Source of the DNA: Tateyamaria omphalii
Lineage (GTDB): Bacteria; Pseudomonadota; Alphaproteobacteria; Rhodobacterales; Rhodobacteraceae
Reading direction: 5' to 3'
NCBI RefSeq assembly: GCF_014651375.1
Contig: NZ_BMWT01000002.1
Span: forward strand, 811,477 to 875,476
Length of the DNA stretch: 64,000 nucleotides
Every line of letters starts with the position of its first letter. The first letter of the stretch is position 1. Positions 36,548-44,993 of this stretch are shown here, in pieces. Below the pieces are notes generated by a model that was given only the letters and a program-made list of their open reading frames with translations, had not been told where the DNA came from and searched no databases. The translations under genes were made by a program, and so were the position numbers.

Positions 36548-37027
36548 TCAATAGTCTTCCCCGGCATACCGGTTCGGCTTACCTATCGCCGCTGGATCAT
36601 CGATAAAGGAGGACCAATCGTTTCCTGGTCTCCATATGCTGTCCATGTTGGCAAAGGCATCTGCTTCAGACATTTCGAAACCAAGCTTTGCATAGCGGTA
36701 AAAGAATGCGCTGACCCGCGCATTGTAGATGCAATGGACATGCATTTTTTGGTCCGGGTATGCTTCTAGGGCAGATCGAAACTCATCAAAATCCTGATCA
36801 GAGGGCGCTTGGAAGTCGACCGGTATGTAAATGTAGACCATGCCAAGTGCCGAGACAGTGGCGCTCTCGTCCTTGAGGGCACCTTTGTTGTGATGCGGCC
36901 CCAAATTGACGACATATGTCACGCCACTACGCTGAATGTCAGCCAGTTGATCTTCAGTTGGTTGCCCAGAGGTTGTAAGGCGCGAACTAATTCTGCGCCA
37001 ATTCAAAATGTGCGTCAGGTCATCCAT
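36548..37027 (-). CDS. Dual-specificity/DUF442-like protein tyrosine phosphatase family protein
   Basis: This cytoplasmic protein of about 159 residues belongs to the small beta-lactamase-hydrolase-like phosphatase family. It starts 'MDDLTHILNWRRISSRLTTS', then 'GQPTEDQLADIQRSGVTYVV', with the active-site loop 'HVHCIYNARVSAF' (Cys 99, Arg 104). The loop has N-A-R where relatives usually have G-T-R. ATG 37027 fits homology, but a GTG at 37042 has the slightly better ribosome-binding context and cannot be excluded. It is divergent from the outer-membrane protein gene. A paralogue with a signal peptide lies at 53642-54172. Confidence 0.75.
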   Translation of the reverse strand: MDDLTHILNWRRISSRLTTSGQPTEDQLADIQRSGVTYVVNLGPHHNKGALKDESATVSALGMVYIYIPVDFQAPSDQDFDEFRSALEAYPDQKMHVHCIYNARVSAFFYRYAKLGFEMSEADAFANMDSIWRPGNDWSSFIDDPAAIGKPNRYAGEDY

Positions 37028-37243
37028 GGCATCTGGATGCACCGTTTATTCCAATGGCGCAAAATTCAGCAGGTGACGTAAGCGACTTTTCGCCTTAGCA
37101 AGTCGCCAGGGCACCATATAAAGAGGCGAAGACCGCACCAACCACAAAATATGACGAAACGCCCTAAGGAAGTTTGACTTGGACAGCTTAATGTCCCCAA
37201 CGGGCTGTGATACAACTTTTGCGACACAGTTCGTAACCTCAGA

Positions 37244-38194
37244 TTGAATACATTGACCAAAACGACCGCACGACACCCAGCAATCATCGCTCTTTTAATG
37301 GCCAGTACAAGCGGACCAGCGCTGGCCAATACCTTCGAAGCGCGCCCCCCTGAATTCACACTCCGCGGTTACATAGGCACCACGGATCGTGTCACCGATC
37401 GGGGCAATGACACGGTAGCAACCGAGTTGTTGATTGGCCCGATCCTAGAGATAAACGGACGGTACGAATGGCGAAACGATGCCGGTGACCGCATTATCGT
37501 AACACCGTTCCTTACCACGAAACTGTTCCCTGACGATTCCGATGTAGATGAACTCAGGTTGGGCGTGTTTGGGGAGTACCGTTTCAATTCTTCGATGTTT
37601 GAACGAACCCAGTATCGTTTGCAGGCAGGGCTTGAGACATCCAACGACTTTTCCAACGAACGGTTTCGCCGCTATTCCCTGCGTGCGTCTGTCAACATCA
37701 GGGACGAACAACGGCGGTCCAGTACTTTCAGCTTGCGCTACCGATATCGCGACCAAAATGAAGAAAACACCTTTGATGGTTTTGACCAGCATGAGTATCT
37801 GGGCAGCCTGCGCTATTCATGGTCTCCCAACATCGACGGTTTGGAGCTGATAGCGGTCACACCCTATTTCGACATCCGCGATGCCGATGCTGCAAAGTTC
37901 AGCTACAATGAATTTGGTGTTCGATTTCAGGCCAGATACCGGCTGGCGGACGATTTGACACTCACCGGTCGGGCGAAAGCATTTGTGCGCGACTACAAGG
38001 ACAGTTTTTCAAATGCCTTTGATTTTGAGCGTTCGGACGACCGCTGGGCCTTAGAGGTTGAGTTGCGCAAAACGACCAGAAACGGTGGCGCTTTGTTTGG
38101 CGCGATCGGCTGGGAGGACAACCAATCCAACGTGCCTGTAAGAGACTTCTCAGGGGTGACCGTAAGGGTGGGTTACGAGATTACTCTGCCCTAG
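37244..38194 (+). CDS. Predicted outer-membrane beta-barrel protein
   Basis: This 316-residue protein has a signal peptide ('RHPAIIALLMASTSGPALA') and a mature part dominated by alternating hydrophobic/polar strands rich in Tyr, Arg and Phe ('LRYRYRDQN', 'RFQARYRLADDLTLTGRAKA') and ending in 'VTVRVGYEITLP'. This is the pattern of an outer-membrane barrel of about 12-16 strands. No family is recognised. The start is unusual: TTG at 37244 (or TTG 37253) gives a normal signal peptide, while the first ATG (37298) would truncate it. It converges on the glycosyltransferase gene with a four-base overlap of stops, so it may be the export pore of the polysaccharide locus; this is inference. Confidence 0.65.
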   Translation: MNTLTKTTARHPAIIALLMASTSGPALANTFEARPPEFTLRGYIGTTDRVTDRGNDTVATELLIGPILEINGRYEWRNDAGDRIIVTPFLTTKLFPDDSDVDELRLGVFGEYRFNSSMFERTQYRLQAGLETSNDFSNERFRRYSLRASVNIRDEQRRSSTFSLRYRYRDQNEENTFDGFDQHEYLGSLRYSWSPNIDGLELIAVTPYFDIRDADAAKFSYNEFGVRFQARYRLADDLTLTGRAKAFVRDYKDSFSNAFDFERSDDRWALEVELRKTTRNGGALFGAIGWEDNQSNVPVRDFSGVTVRVGYEITLP

Positions 38195-40053
38195 CCACTC
38201 GCAGTGGTCACGCGCGGCTTGCGTCGTTTTTTGACGGTGGTCGCCGCGACATTCTGGTCGGCATAAAGGTCTTCTGCCTTCATATCCAAGTTGATCGAAA
38301 GGTTGGACTCAAGTGTAAAGTAGGCCCGTAGCAGGCGAAACAGGATGTATTCCGGGATGAATAGGATCTGAAGGATGTACCCGTTTGCGATGAGAGCAAG
38401 TATAGAAATTAGGAGCGGTGCACCGAAGACAACGGCAATCACGGCCTGAAGCTCGAGCACATCCAGAGTCTTGAAGCCGGTAAAGTATTCGATAAGGCCA
38501 AACAGAATGAGAGGCACCATCATCGCCCGTCGGCCAGAGTTGAGCAGCATGTAAGGCAGGATGACTTTGCCCCGAAAGCTGACTTCGGAGCCAAAAACAA
38601 CGGCACGGCAGCGCGATGCAACGTGATAGGTCGAGCGGAACCAGCGCATGCGCTGTTCACGCATATGTGCATATGTGCGTGGCACTTCTGAAATGAAGCG
38701 CACCTCCGGATCGACAATAAGACGATAGCCAAGCTCTCCGATGCGCAGTGACATGTCGGTGTCTTCACCGTTCATGCCCCCCGCGAAACCACCCAGCTTC
38801 CTTGGCAATTCCGTTCGAAAAATAACAAACATCCCCGGAACTCCGACGATGCCGTTGATGGCAGACAGGCCCACCGAATACATTCCGTGTTTTACAACGG
38901 CTTCCACCAGACGCGCACGATCAAACGGGCCGCCTCCCGGCGAAAGAGGCAAGCCCCCAACCGCTCCGATTTCATCGCTTCGGAAATAGGTCATACCGCG
39001 ACGAAAAGCGTTTTTCTTGACAATTGTGTCGGCATCGATGCGAACAAAGAATTCCGTTTCGACGGCGCTAAGCCCCAGATTTAAAGCATTTGCCTTACCG
39101 GGGTGGGGTTCCTGCAAGATGCGCACATCGGCGTACACAAGGTCTTTGGCAACTTTTTCTACAACGCCGATCGTATCATCAGAGGAGGCGTTGTCGACGA
39201 ACACTATGGTGACGCTTCCATCATAGTTCTTGGCTGCGGTTTCTATTCCCCGCAGAGTTTCCTCGATGATGTGCATCTCGTTATGCGCAGGAATGATCAC
39301 CGAGATGTCCGGTGCAAACTTGTGGAAACGAAAGTGGGCTTCATCCACCAACCCGCCAAGGTAAAGCATACCGAAGAAAGCCGGGAGAAACAGAAAAATA
39401 CCCGGACCAATCCCCCCCAACAGGGAATAGCCACGCAACAGATCTATGGTCTCATAGTTCCTGTTTGCCAGGTAAATAGAAAGCCAGACACAGAACAGCC
39501 CAATGACAAAACCGCGCATAAGGGTCTGACCGTTCCGACTTGTGTCAATTGTCATCGGAACCGAGGGGGGCATGCGCCCACGTTCCAGCAGTTTGATGGC
39601 GTATATCCCAAATCCAAGAAGGCCAGACAGAATGGCAACGGCAGTCAATGGCAAGGTGAGGTCGAGCGCCCTATGCAGAACGATGGTGGTGACATCCAGC
39701 GTGATGCATAAAAACGCAAAAGACACGCACAGGTCCAAACCCATGGTCAGTTTCTTGAGTGGATTGGCGTGGCAGAACACGGAATAGGAAACGAAGTAAC
39801 AGATCAGAAATATTCGGACTGAGATACTGTGTGTGCCCTGATAGGGACCGATGATCAGATCCCCACTGGGAAATGTATGTCGCAGCAACGGAATCGAGGT
39901 GATTGTGTACAGGGATGCGATACTAAGCACGCAAAACAGCGCGATCAGCGCTGGCCCGTACCAGAGCGGTACCGGATGCGACAGACCCTTGGGCGTTGAA
40001 TCCACAGAGGCGTACTGAAAGTATGCCGGTTTCTTTGCTTCTGTGGTCCTCAT
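38191..40053 (-). CDS. Membrane glycosyltransferase family 2, cellulose-synthase-like
   Basis: This 620-residue processive GT2 enzyme has about six N-terminal transmembrane helices (residues 30-235), a cytosolic GT-A domain (about 250-480) and further helices toward the C-terminus (about 500-580). Catalytic motifs are 'VDNASSDD' (first Asp), 'RIDADT' (DxD-like), 'GEDTDMS' (catalytic Asp) and 'QRMRW' (QxxRW). No C-terminal PilZ domain is present, unlike BcsA; the tail is a short Lys/Arg-rich stretch. It should polymerise a sugar nucleotide and move the glycan across the inner membrane. It overlaps the BcsB-like gene by four bases. Confidence 0.88.
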   Translation of the reverse strand: MRTTEAKKPAYFQYASVDSTPKGLSHPVPLWYGPALIALFCVLSIASLYTITSIPLLRHTFPSGDLIIGPYQGTHSISVRIFLICYFVSYSVFCHANPLKKLTMGLDLCVSFAFLCITLDVTTIVLHRALDLTLPLTAVAILSGLLGFGIYAIKLLERGRMPPSVPMTIDTSRNGQTLMRGFVIGLFCVWLSIYLANRNYETIDLLRGYSLLGGIGPGIFLFLPAFFGMLYLGGLVDEAHFRFHKFAPDISVIIPAHNEMHIIEETLRGIETAAKNYDGSVTIVFVDNASSDDTIGVVEKVAKDLVYADVRILQEPHPGKANALNLGLSAVETEFFVRIDADTIVKKNAFRRGMTYFRSDEIGAVGGLPLSPGGGPFDRARLVEAVVKHGMYSVGLSAINGIVGVPGMFVIFRTELPRKLGGFAGGMNGEDTDMSLRIGELGYRLIVDPEVRFISEVPRTYAHMREQRMRWFRSTYHVASRCRAVVFGSEVSFRGKVILPYMLLNSGRRAMMVPLILFGLIEYFTGFKTLDVLELQAVIAVVFGAPLLISILALIANGYILQILFIPEYILFRLLRAYFTLESNLSINLDMKAEDLYADQNVAATTVKKRRKPRVTTASG

Positions 40054-41894
40054 TCCAGCAAGTCTGGTTGCGTTGTGGGGTTTGTCGTATCTTGCTCCTC
40101 ACCCGGAGCAGGCGCCAATAGTGTGGGCGCGGTACTGTCCACTGGCGAAGGTTCCGCGTCGAGCAGTGTTTCAGCTGGCTTGTCCGCATCCACCGTCGCA
40201 GGCGTCGGTTCGGACAGGACGTTTTCTTCAACCGCCTCTGCATCGTCCGCAGCTTCAGATCCCAAGTCGTTCGGGATCGGTTGAGGGGCCGGTTTGATGG
40301 CTACAATGGCAGCAATGCGCGGCCCTTCATTCAACTCGAAATCCAGCAACGAGATGTCGGTCAGCTCAGTTTGGCGATAAGGCAACTCTCCCTGATCGAA
40401 AAGGCGCGGAGAAATCAGCCAGAACGTGTGATCAGGCCACTCTCGTCTGATCCGTTCAAAGCTGTTTTTTAGTTCAGACCTGGTGTTGAGCAATACATAA
40501 TCATCGTCTGGGCCCGCATTCTGATCGCTGACCCATTGGACGCGATCACCGAACGCCTCGGCCAAGAAAGGCACCGCCGTCGAGGCCTCAGCCGCGTTCA
40601 ATTGCTCGGACACTTCAAGGTGTAGGGGGCCATTCAAAGCATTGATGAACTGGCCGATGGTTTTGTCCTCGGCCGCCACGCCGCCGCGCAAAACGGTCGA
40701 TTGCTTCAATTGGGCTGTAATGGGCGAACCACTGGTGCAGAACTCCTGGTTTTGCCGCTCCGAGCTGATCAGCCTGATCTCAAGAATATTGCTGAAGTCG
40801 TGAAGCAGCAAAGGCAGTTCAACCGTTCGATTGAGGTCGAGTGACGCACCTTCGAACTTTTCCGCGAAAACGATGGCGTCATTCAAAGTGACGGTTAAAA
40901 GCCACTCGGCATCAGGTTGCAGACCAATCGCACGCAAACCGAACGACAACGCGGTCGGGTATTCGGCATTTGGTGTCGTCCGCAGATCATAGTTGTGGCG
41001 CCATGACGTGTCGTATTCGAAATAGCGCGCCTCTGCGATTGTCCCCTCCAACGCGATTGGCAATGGCCAGGACACATCATCCACGTCACGAACGGCATTC
41101 TCCATCATCATTGCAGCCGTCGAAAGATCTTCGGATGAAAAACTGACACCAGCCGGCACACTGGTTGCGTCGGCCGGGACAAAAATCGTGCGAATATCAC
41201 GGAAATTCTGATCGACTGCAAAACTGATCAGGCGCTCGTACTCTTTGACCGCGGGATCGTTCGGCCATGCGATGTGATACGGGTTTCCGGTCGCCCGCAA
41301 TCGGTCATTCAAGTCCAGAAGCGGGCCTTCGGTCTCAATCTCGATCCGGCTGGTCGGTTCGATCCGTACGATCATTCCCCCATTCCAGTCCCGGCGACAG
41401 GACTGATTGGGAAATGTCCCGAACGCACCAAGTGAAACCACCAGCTGGCTTTGGGTCAGATCCGACGGCAACAGGTTGATACGAATAGTGTTGGAGTTCA
41501 CACCTTGAGACAGAATGATTTCCCCACGCCGCTCGCCATTCACATTTACCCGCATGCGCGCCACGGAATCCGCTTGTAACTCTGCACGGACATCAAGGAT
41601 CAGCTCACCACTGACGACAGAAACCTCCTTGGGCATATTGAAAGAAGCGGATGCAAACCCGGGTGAACCGGCCAGCGCAGTCCACGTGTCACTTTCCCGG
41701 ACGATGAACGTGTGCTGGGTGCCTTGAGCGTTCTCAAGCTGAGTACCAGAGGGAAGTTTTGAAACGAGATCGTGATGTATACGGCCATCACCACCGCGCA
41801 ATCCAACAAACCCTTGCACATCGGGCTGTATCAACACGAACCGCGCAAGCGCCAAAAACAAAATCGCCAGAAGTCCCAAACCAAGTATACGCAT
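40050..41894 (-). CDS. BcsB-like cellulose synthase regulatory subunit family protein
   Basis: This 614-residue periplasmic protein has one N-terminal signal anchor ('LGLGLLAILFLALARFVLI'). Its body is built from carbohydrate-binding-like and flavodoxin-like segments in the BcsB order ('VVSGELILDVRAELQADS', 'INLLPSDLTQSQLVVSLGA', 'ADATSVPAGVSFSSEDLSTA'). The C-terminal about 80 residues are Pro/Ala/Glu-rich and lack the transmembrane anchor that BcsB uses to dock on BcsA. It probably partners the GT2 synthase encoded by the next gene. GGGGG lies just upstream of ATG 41894. Confidence 0.75.
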   Translation of the reverse strand: MRILGLGLLAILFLALARFVLIQPDVQGFVGLRGGDGRIHHDLVSKLPSGTQLENAQGTQHTFIVRESDTWTALAGSPGFASASFNMPKEVSVVSGELILDVRAELQADSVARMRVNVNGERRGEIILSQGVNSNTIRINLLPSDLTQSQLVVSLGAFGTFPNQSCRRDWNGGMIVRIEPTSRIEIETEGPLLDLNDRLRATGNPYHIAWPNDPAVKEYERLISFAVDQNFRDIRTIFVPADATSVPAGVSFSSEDLSTAAMMMENAVRDVDDVSWPLPIALEGTIAEARYFEYDTSWRHNYDLRTTPNAEYPTALSFGLRAIGLQPDAEWLLTVTLNDAIVFAEKFEGASLDLNRTVELPLLLHDFSNILEIRLISSERQNQEFCTSGSPITAQLKQSTVLRGGVAAEDKTIGQFINALNGPLHLEVSEQLNAAEASTAVPFLAEAFGDRVQWVSDQNAGPDDDYVLLNTRSELKNSFERIRREWPDHTFWLISPRLFDQGELPYRQTELTDISLLDFELNEGPRIAAIVAIKPAPQPIPNDLGSEAADDAEAVEENVLSEPTPATVDADKPAETLLDAEPSPVDSTAPTLLAPAPGEEQDTTNPTTQPDLLE

Positions 41895-42674
41895 CTTACC
41901 CCCGTTTGCAGTTGCTATGACTGCGAATGCCCATGAACGCCCTGGGCGACCACTTTCATAAGGCGCTAAAAATCAATGATCGGCCGCAACGCACAGGTTG
42001 TGCGGGTCAGAATCCCGAAACGCGAAACTGGCACATCGTGCCCTTGCTTGATGAATACGCCGTCATCAATTGCCCTTACGCGAAGGGAACGATTGCCAAG
42101 CTGGTTGGCGCATTCCACCAAGGGGCACAGCGACAGACGCCGATCAATCTGTTCAAACTCAAATCGCTGAAGCTCCAGCGCGTAGCGCGCGCCCGGGGTT
42201 ATTTTTGTTTTGACGAATGAACTAGACCTGCCGATACGTCCCAAATCGGAAGCTGCTCTGTCCAAGGTCTGGCCAAGAAATCTGTATAGACCTTTGATTG
42301 GAAAGCACATCAATGCGGTTTGCAAACGACAGAATCGATTACTGGTTACATCAAAAATCACCGCTGCTGCCATCTTACGCACTTTTGTCTGACCACATAG
42401 GGTGATATTCTGTTTCTGCACCGCAAAAATCAACCCCAAGTAGTACCATAAGCTGAACAAAAACAAACAAATTCAGTAATGTGGGGGATGCACCGCCCTT
42501 TGCCTGCGCTCAAGCAAAAAAACCGTGCGATCTGCATGCCAAACAGGCGGAAACTGCCACGAGTCAAGGGATCGCGTTGCGTCTTGTGAGGCTCTAAGCG
42601 CCAGACATCAAAGCAGCATATCCGGACGACCCAAGCCACATCGGGAAAGGTAAGAAGGTTTGCTCAAACCGCGT
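41895..42674. other. 780-base region with no confident gene
   Basis: The region is AT-richer than its flanks and separates the BcsB-like gene from the RpiR regulator. A minus-strand frame at 41966-42466 (166 codons) and a plus-strand frame at 41927-42220 overlap each other. Neither shows a recognisable motif or good codon bias. The region may hold the promoter of the BcsB/GT2 operon and decayed sequence. Confidence 0.5.
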
Positions 42675-43547
42675 TCATGTGAACTTTCGAAACAGCTTGG
42701 TCTGGTCGAACATGTCCTCCAGATTTTCAACCCGTTCCTTTGTCGTTTCCCAGTTCAGGGATTGAATGGCTGAGATCATGGTTTCCACCAGCAACATGAT
42801 GGTGGCCGCCGAATCCCAAGCCGACGGCACAACGATCCTGTTGCTCAGACAGATATGTGCCAATTGATGCACGGGCGACCGCCATTGATCTGTGAAAAGT
42901 ACGATCTTAGCACCGCGCTTGTCTGCGATTTCTGCTAGCTTGAGCGTGTTGTTTTCGTAGCGCCGCACATCGAAGATGACGAAGACGTCCCCCTCTTGCA
43001 CGTTAAGCAAGTAGTGCGGCCACGTGTTCGACGTGGTTTGGACATGCGTAAGGTTTGGGCGGATAACCTGCATGTGCATGAACAGGTACTCGGCCAGCGT
43101 ATGCGTGATGCGCCCCCCCACGATGTAGAGATGCCGGCTTTCGTCACCAATCAAACGGCAGGCTTGATCGAACGCATCAGGATCAATCTGGCTGAGGGTC
43201 AGGCGGATATTCTCGATCACCGCGTCGGTAAACCGGTTGAGAATATGCTCGGACGGTGCGGCCTCGGCCCATGTCTCATGCTTCGCAATCGGCGTTTTGA
43301 CCTGGGCCTTCAGCTCTTCGCGTAGCGCCGCCTGAAACTCGGGATACCCTTTGTATCCAAGCTTTTGCACCATCCGCGCAACGGTTGGAACGGACACCCC
43401 GGCATTCTGGGCGAGCGCTGTAAGGGTGCCCAGACCGGACGCCGGATAGTTTTGCAGCACTGACAGCGCCAACTGCCGCTCCGCCCGGGTCAGGTCATCA
43501 AGCTTGCTCTGGATCAGATCCGAGATTGTTTGGGTCGCCTCACCCAT
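42675..43547 (-). CDS. MurR/RpiR family transcriptional regulator
   Basis: This 290-residue regulator has an N-terminal RpiR helix-turn-helix ('GTLTALAQNAGVSVPTVARM', then 'VQKLGYKGYPEFQAAL') and a C-terminal SIS sugar-phosphate-binding-type domain (about residues 130-270, 'RHLYIVGGRITHTLAEYLFM'). It is divergent from the TRAP/gamma-glutamyl cluster. A 20-base near-perfect palindrome between the two (43589-43608) is its likely binding site. GGAGGG precedes ATG 43547. Confidence 0.92.
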   Translation of the reverse strand: MGEATQTISDLIQSKLDDLTRAERQLALSVLQNYPASGLGTLTALAQNAGVSVPTVARMVQKLGYKGYPEFQAALREELKAQVKTPIAKHETWAEAAPSEHILNRFTDAVIENIRLTLSQIDPDAFDQACRLIGDESRHLYIVGGRITHTLAEYLFMHMQVIRPNLTHVQTTSNTWPHYLLNVQEGDVFVIFDVRRYENNTLKLAEIADKRGAKIVLFTDQWRSPVHQLAHICLSNRIVVPSAWDSAATIMLLVETMISAIQSLNWETTKERVENLEDMFDQTKLFRKFT

Positions 43548-43588
43548 GTGCCCTCCAATTATTCAATAATTTATCAGAACGCATCGCT

Positions 43589-43619
43589 TTGTGATAAATT
43601 TTTCACAACTGTGTTGACA
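43589..43619 (+). promoter_or_regulatory. Operator palindrome and -35 box upstream of the TRAP/gamma-glutamyl operon
   Basis: TTGTGATAAATTTTTCACAA at 43589-43608 is a dyad with nine of ten base pairs matching. A perfect TTGACA (-35) follows at 43614-43619; the -10 about 17 bases later is weak. An additional TTTATCA at 43570-43576 mirrors TGATAAA inside the palindrome. The site lies between the RpiR gene and its divergent neighbours. Confidence 0.65.
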
Positions 43620-43659
43620 GACGCGCCTTTTGGCAACCAATTTGTTCGCAGGGGACCAA

Positions 43660-44436
43660 ATGGCACACAGCAACCAGATCGAAAATGTGGTTCAGATCAC
43701 GCGGGGCGATGCAGCCTCACCCGTGGTCTTGGTGTGTGAACATGCCAGTCACCTCATTCCGGATGAGTTTGATAATCTGGGCCTGCCTGAAGCCGCGAAA
43801 CGCAGCCACATCGCATGGGACCCCGGCGCGCACGAGGTTGCTTCACACATGTCGCAACACCTGCAGGCCGTGCTGGTCGAGTCAAAAATCTCCAGACTTG
43901 TCTACGACTGCAACCGCCCGCCCGAAGCGCCAGATGCCATGCCAGCACGCAGCGAGGCGTTTGCCATCCCCGGCAACGAAGGTCTGACCAAGCAGGACCG
44001 CGCCCAGCGCGCACAGGCCTTCTACGATCCATTTCGCAGGTCATTGGCGACACAGATCAACGCGCGCAAGTGCCCTGTCATCATCACGATCCATAGCTTC
44101 ACGCCTGTCTACAACGGCACTGTCCGCGACGTCGAAATTGGCATCCTCCAAGACGATGACGGCAGACTGGCCGACGCATTTCTGAATGCAGCGCCGCGCC
44201 ATACGGACTTACGGGTACAGCGCAACGCGCCCTATGGGCCGGAACATGGCGTAACCCACACGCTCAAGACACATGCGGTGCCGCAGAGGCATCTCAACGT
44301 GATGATCGAAATTCGCAACGACCTGATCGCAACCGAATCCGCGCAGCTTGAGATGGCAACACTATTCAGCCGCTGGGCGGTCGACGCCCTTGCCACGCTT
44401 GGTGTCAGTTTGGAGCACACATCATGCAAGGTTTGA
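43660..44436 (+). CDS. N-formylglutamate amidohydrolase family protein
   Basis: This 258-residue metal-dependent amidohydrolase of the HutG2/NFGase type shows the metal-site words 'LVCEHASHLIPDEFDNLGL', 'HIAWDPGAHEVASHMS', 'LVYDCNRPPEAPDAMP', 'ITIHSFTPVYNG' and 'HLNVMIEIRNDLI'. The classical reaction releases glutamate from N-formylglutamate. No hut genes are nearby; instead it leads a TRAP transporter and GS-like cluster. It may therefore hydrolyse a gamma-glutamyl or N-acyl product of that pathway. ATG 43660 has AGGGGA upstream; the TTG at 43630 is less likely. Confidence 0.85.
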   Translation: MAHSNQIENVVQITRGDAASPVVLVCEHASHLIPDEFDNLGLPEAAKRSHIAWDPGAHEVASHMSQHLQAVLVESKISRLVYDCNRPPEAPDAMPARSEAFAIPGNEGLTKQDRAQRAQAFYDPFRRSLATQINARKCPVIITIHSFTPVYNGTVRDVEIGILQDDDGRLADAFLNAAPRHTDLRVQRNAPYGPEHGVTHTLKTHAVPQRHLNVMIEIRNDLIATESAQLEMATLFSRWAVDALATLGVSLEHTSCKV

Positions 44437-44993
44437 TGCGTGGCTATATCAGGGGCGTGGATGCTGTGAACTATCGCGTTGGCCGCGTGATGATGTACGG
44501 CATCTTTGTCCTGATGGGCATTTTGCTGTGGTCCTCGATCAGCAAAACCTTTTTCCTGCCGTCGCTCTGGACGCTGGAAATGGCCCAGTTCGTCATGGTG
44601 GGCTACTACATCCTTGGCGGCCCATACTCCCTGCAACTGGGATCGAATGTCAGGATGGACCTGCTCTATGGCAGCTGGTCGGTTCGGCGCAAAGCGTGGT
44701 TCGATGCGATCACCGTCCTGTTGTTGATCTTTTACCTCTGCGTTCTGCTCTATGGTGCTGTCAGTTCAACGGCCTACTCTTTGGGTCACTGGAAGGATGC
44801 ACCGTTTTCCTACCTGTTTGGTGTCGTCATCGGCACGGAAGATGTTGGGCGGCTTGAACAATCCTCATCCGCCTGGCGCCCCTACATGTGGCCCATCAAG
44901 GCCATGATGATTGTCGGCTTCCTGCTGATGATCCTGCAGTGCCTGTCAGAATTCTTCAAAGACATCCTGCGTCTCAAAGGGGCCGAAATCTGA
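44424..44993 (+). CDS. TRAP transporter small permease (DctQ type)
   Basis: This 189-residue inner-membrane protein has four hydrophobic segments (about residues 22-45, 55-75, 95-120, 155-175) and the DctQ-like word 'LGSNVRMDLLYGSWSVRRKA'. It forms the membrane unit with the large permease that follows. It overlaps the amidohydrolase gene by 13 bases and the next gene by three bases (TGATG). Confidence 0.9.
   Translation: MQGLMRGYIRGVDAVNYRVGRVMMYGIFVLMGILLWSSISKTFFLPSLWTLEMAQFVMVGYYILGGPYSLQLGSNVRMDLLYGSWSVRRKAWFDAITVLLLIFYLCVLLYGAVSSTAYSLGHWKDAPFSYLFGVVIGTEDVGRLEQSSSAWRPYMWPIKAMMIVGFLLMILQCLSEFFKDILRLKGAEI

Noticed and set aside
41966..42466. 166-codon minus-strand frame in the 780-base gap
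   Set aside because: Overlaps another frame, no motif, poor codon pattern; kept only as part of the noncoding description.
43660..44436. N-formylglutamate amidohydrolase considered as histidine-degradation hutG
   Set aside because: No hutU, hutH, hutI or hutF is nearby and its neighbours point to another pathway.
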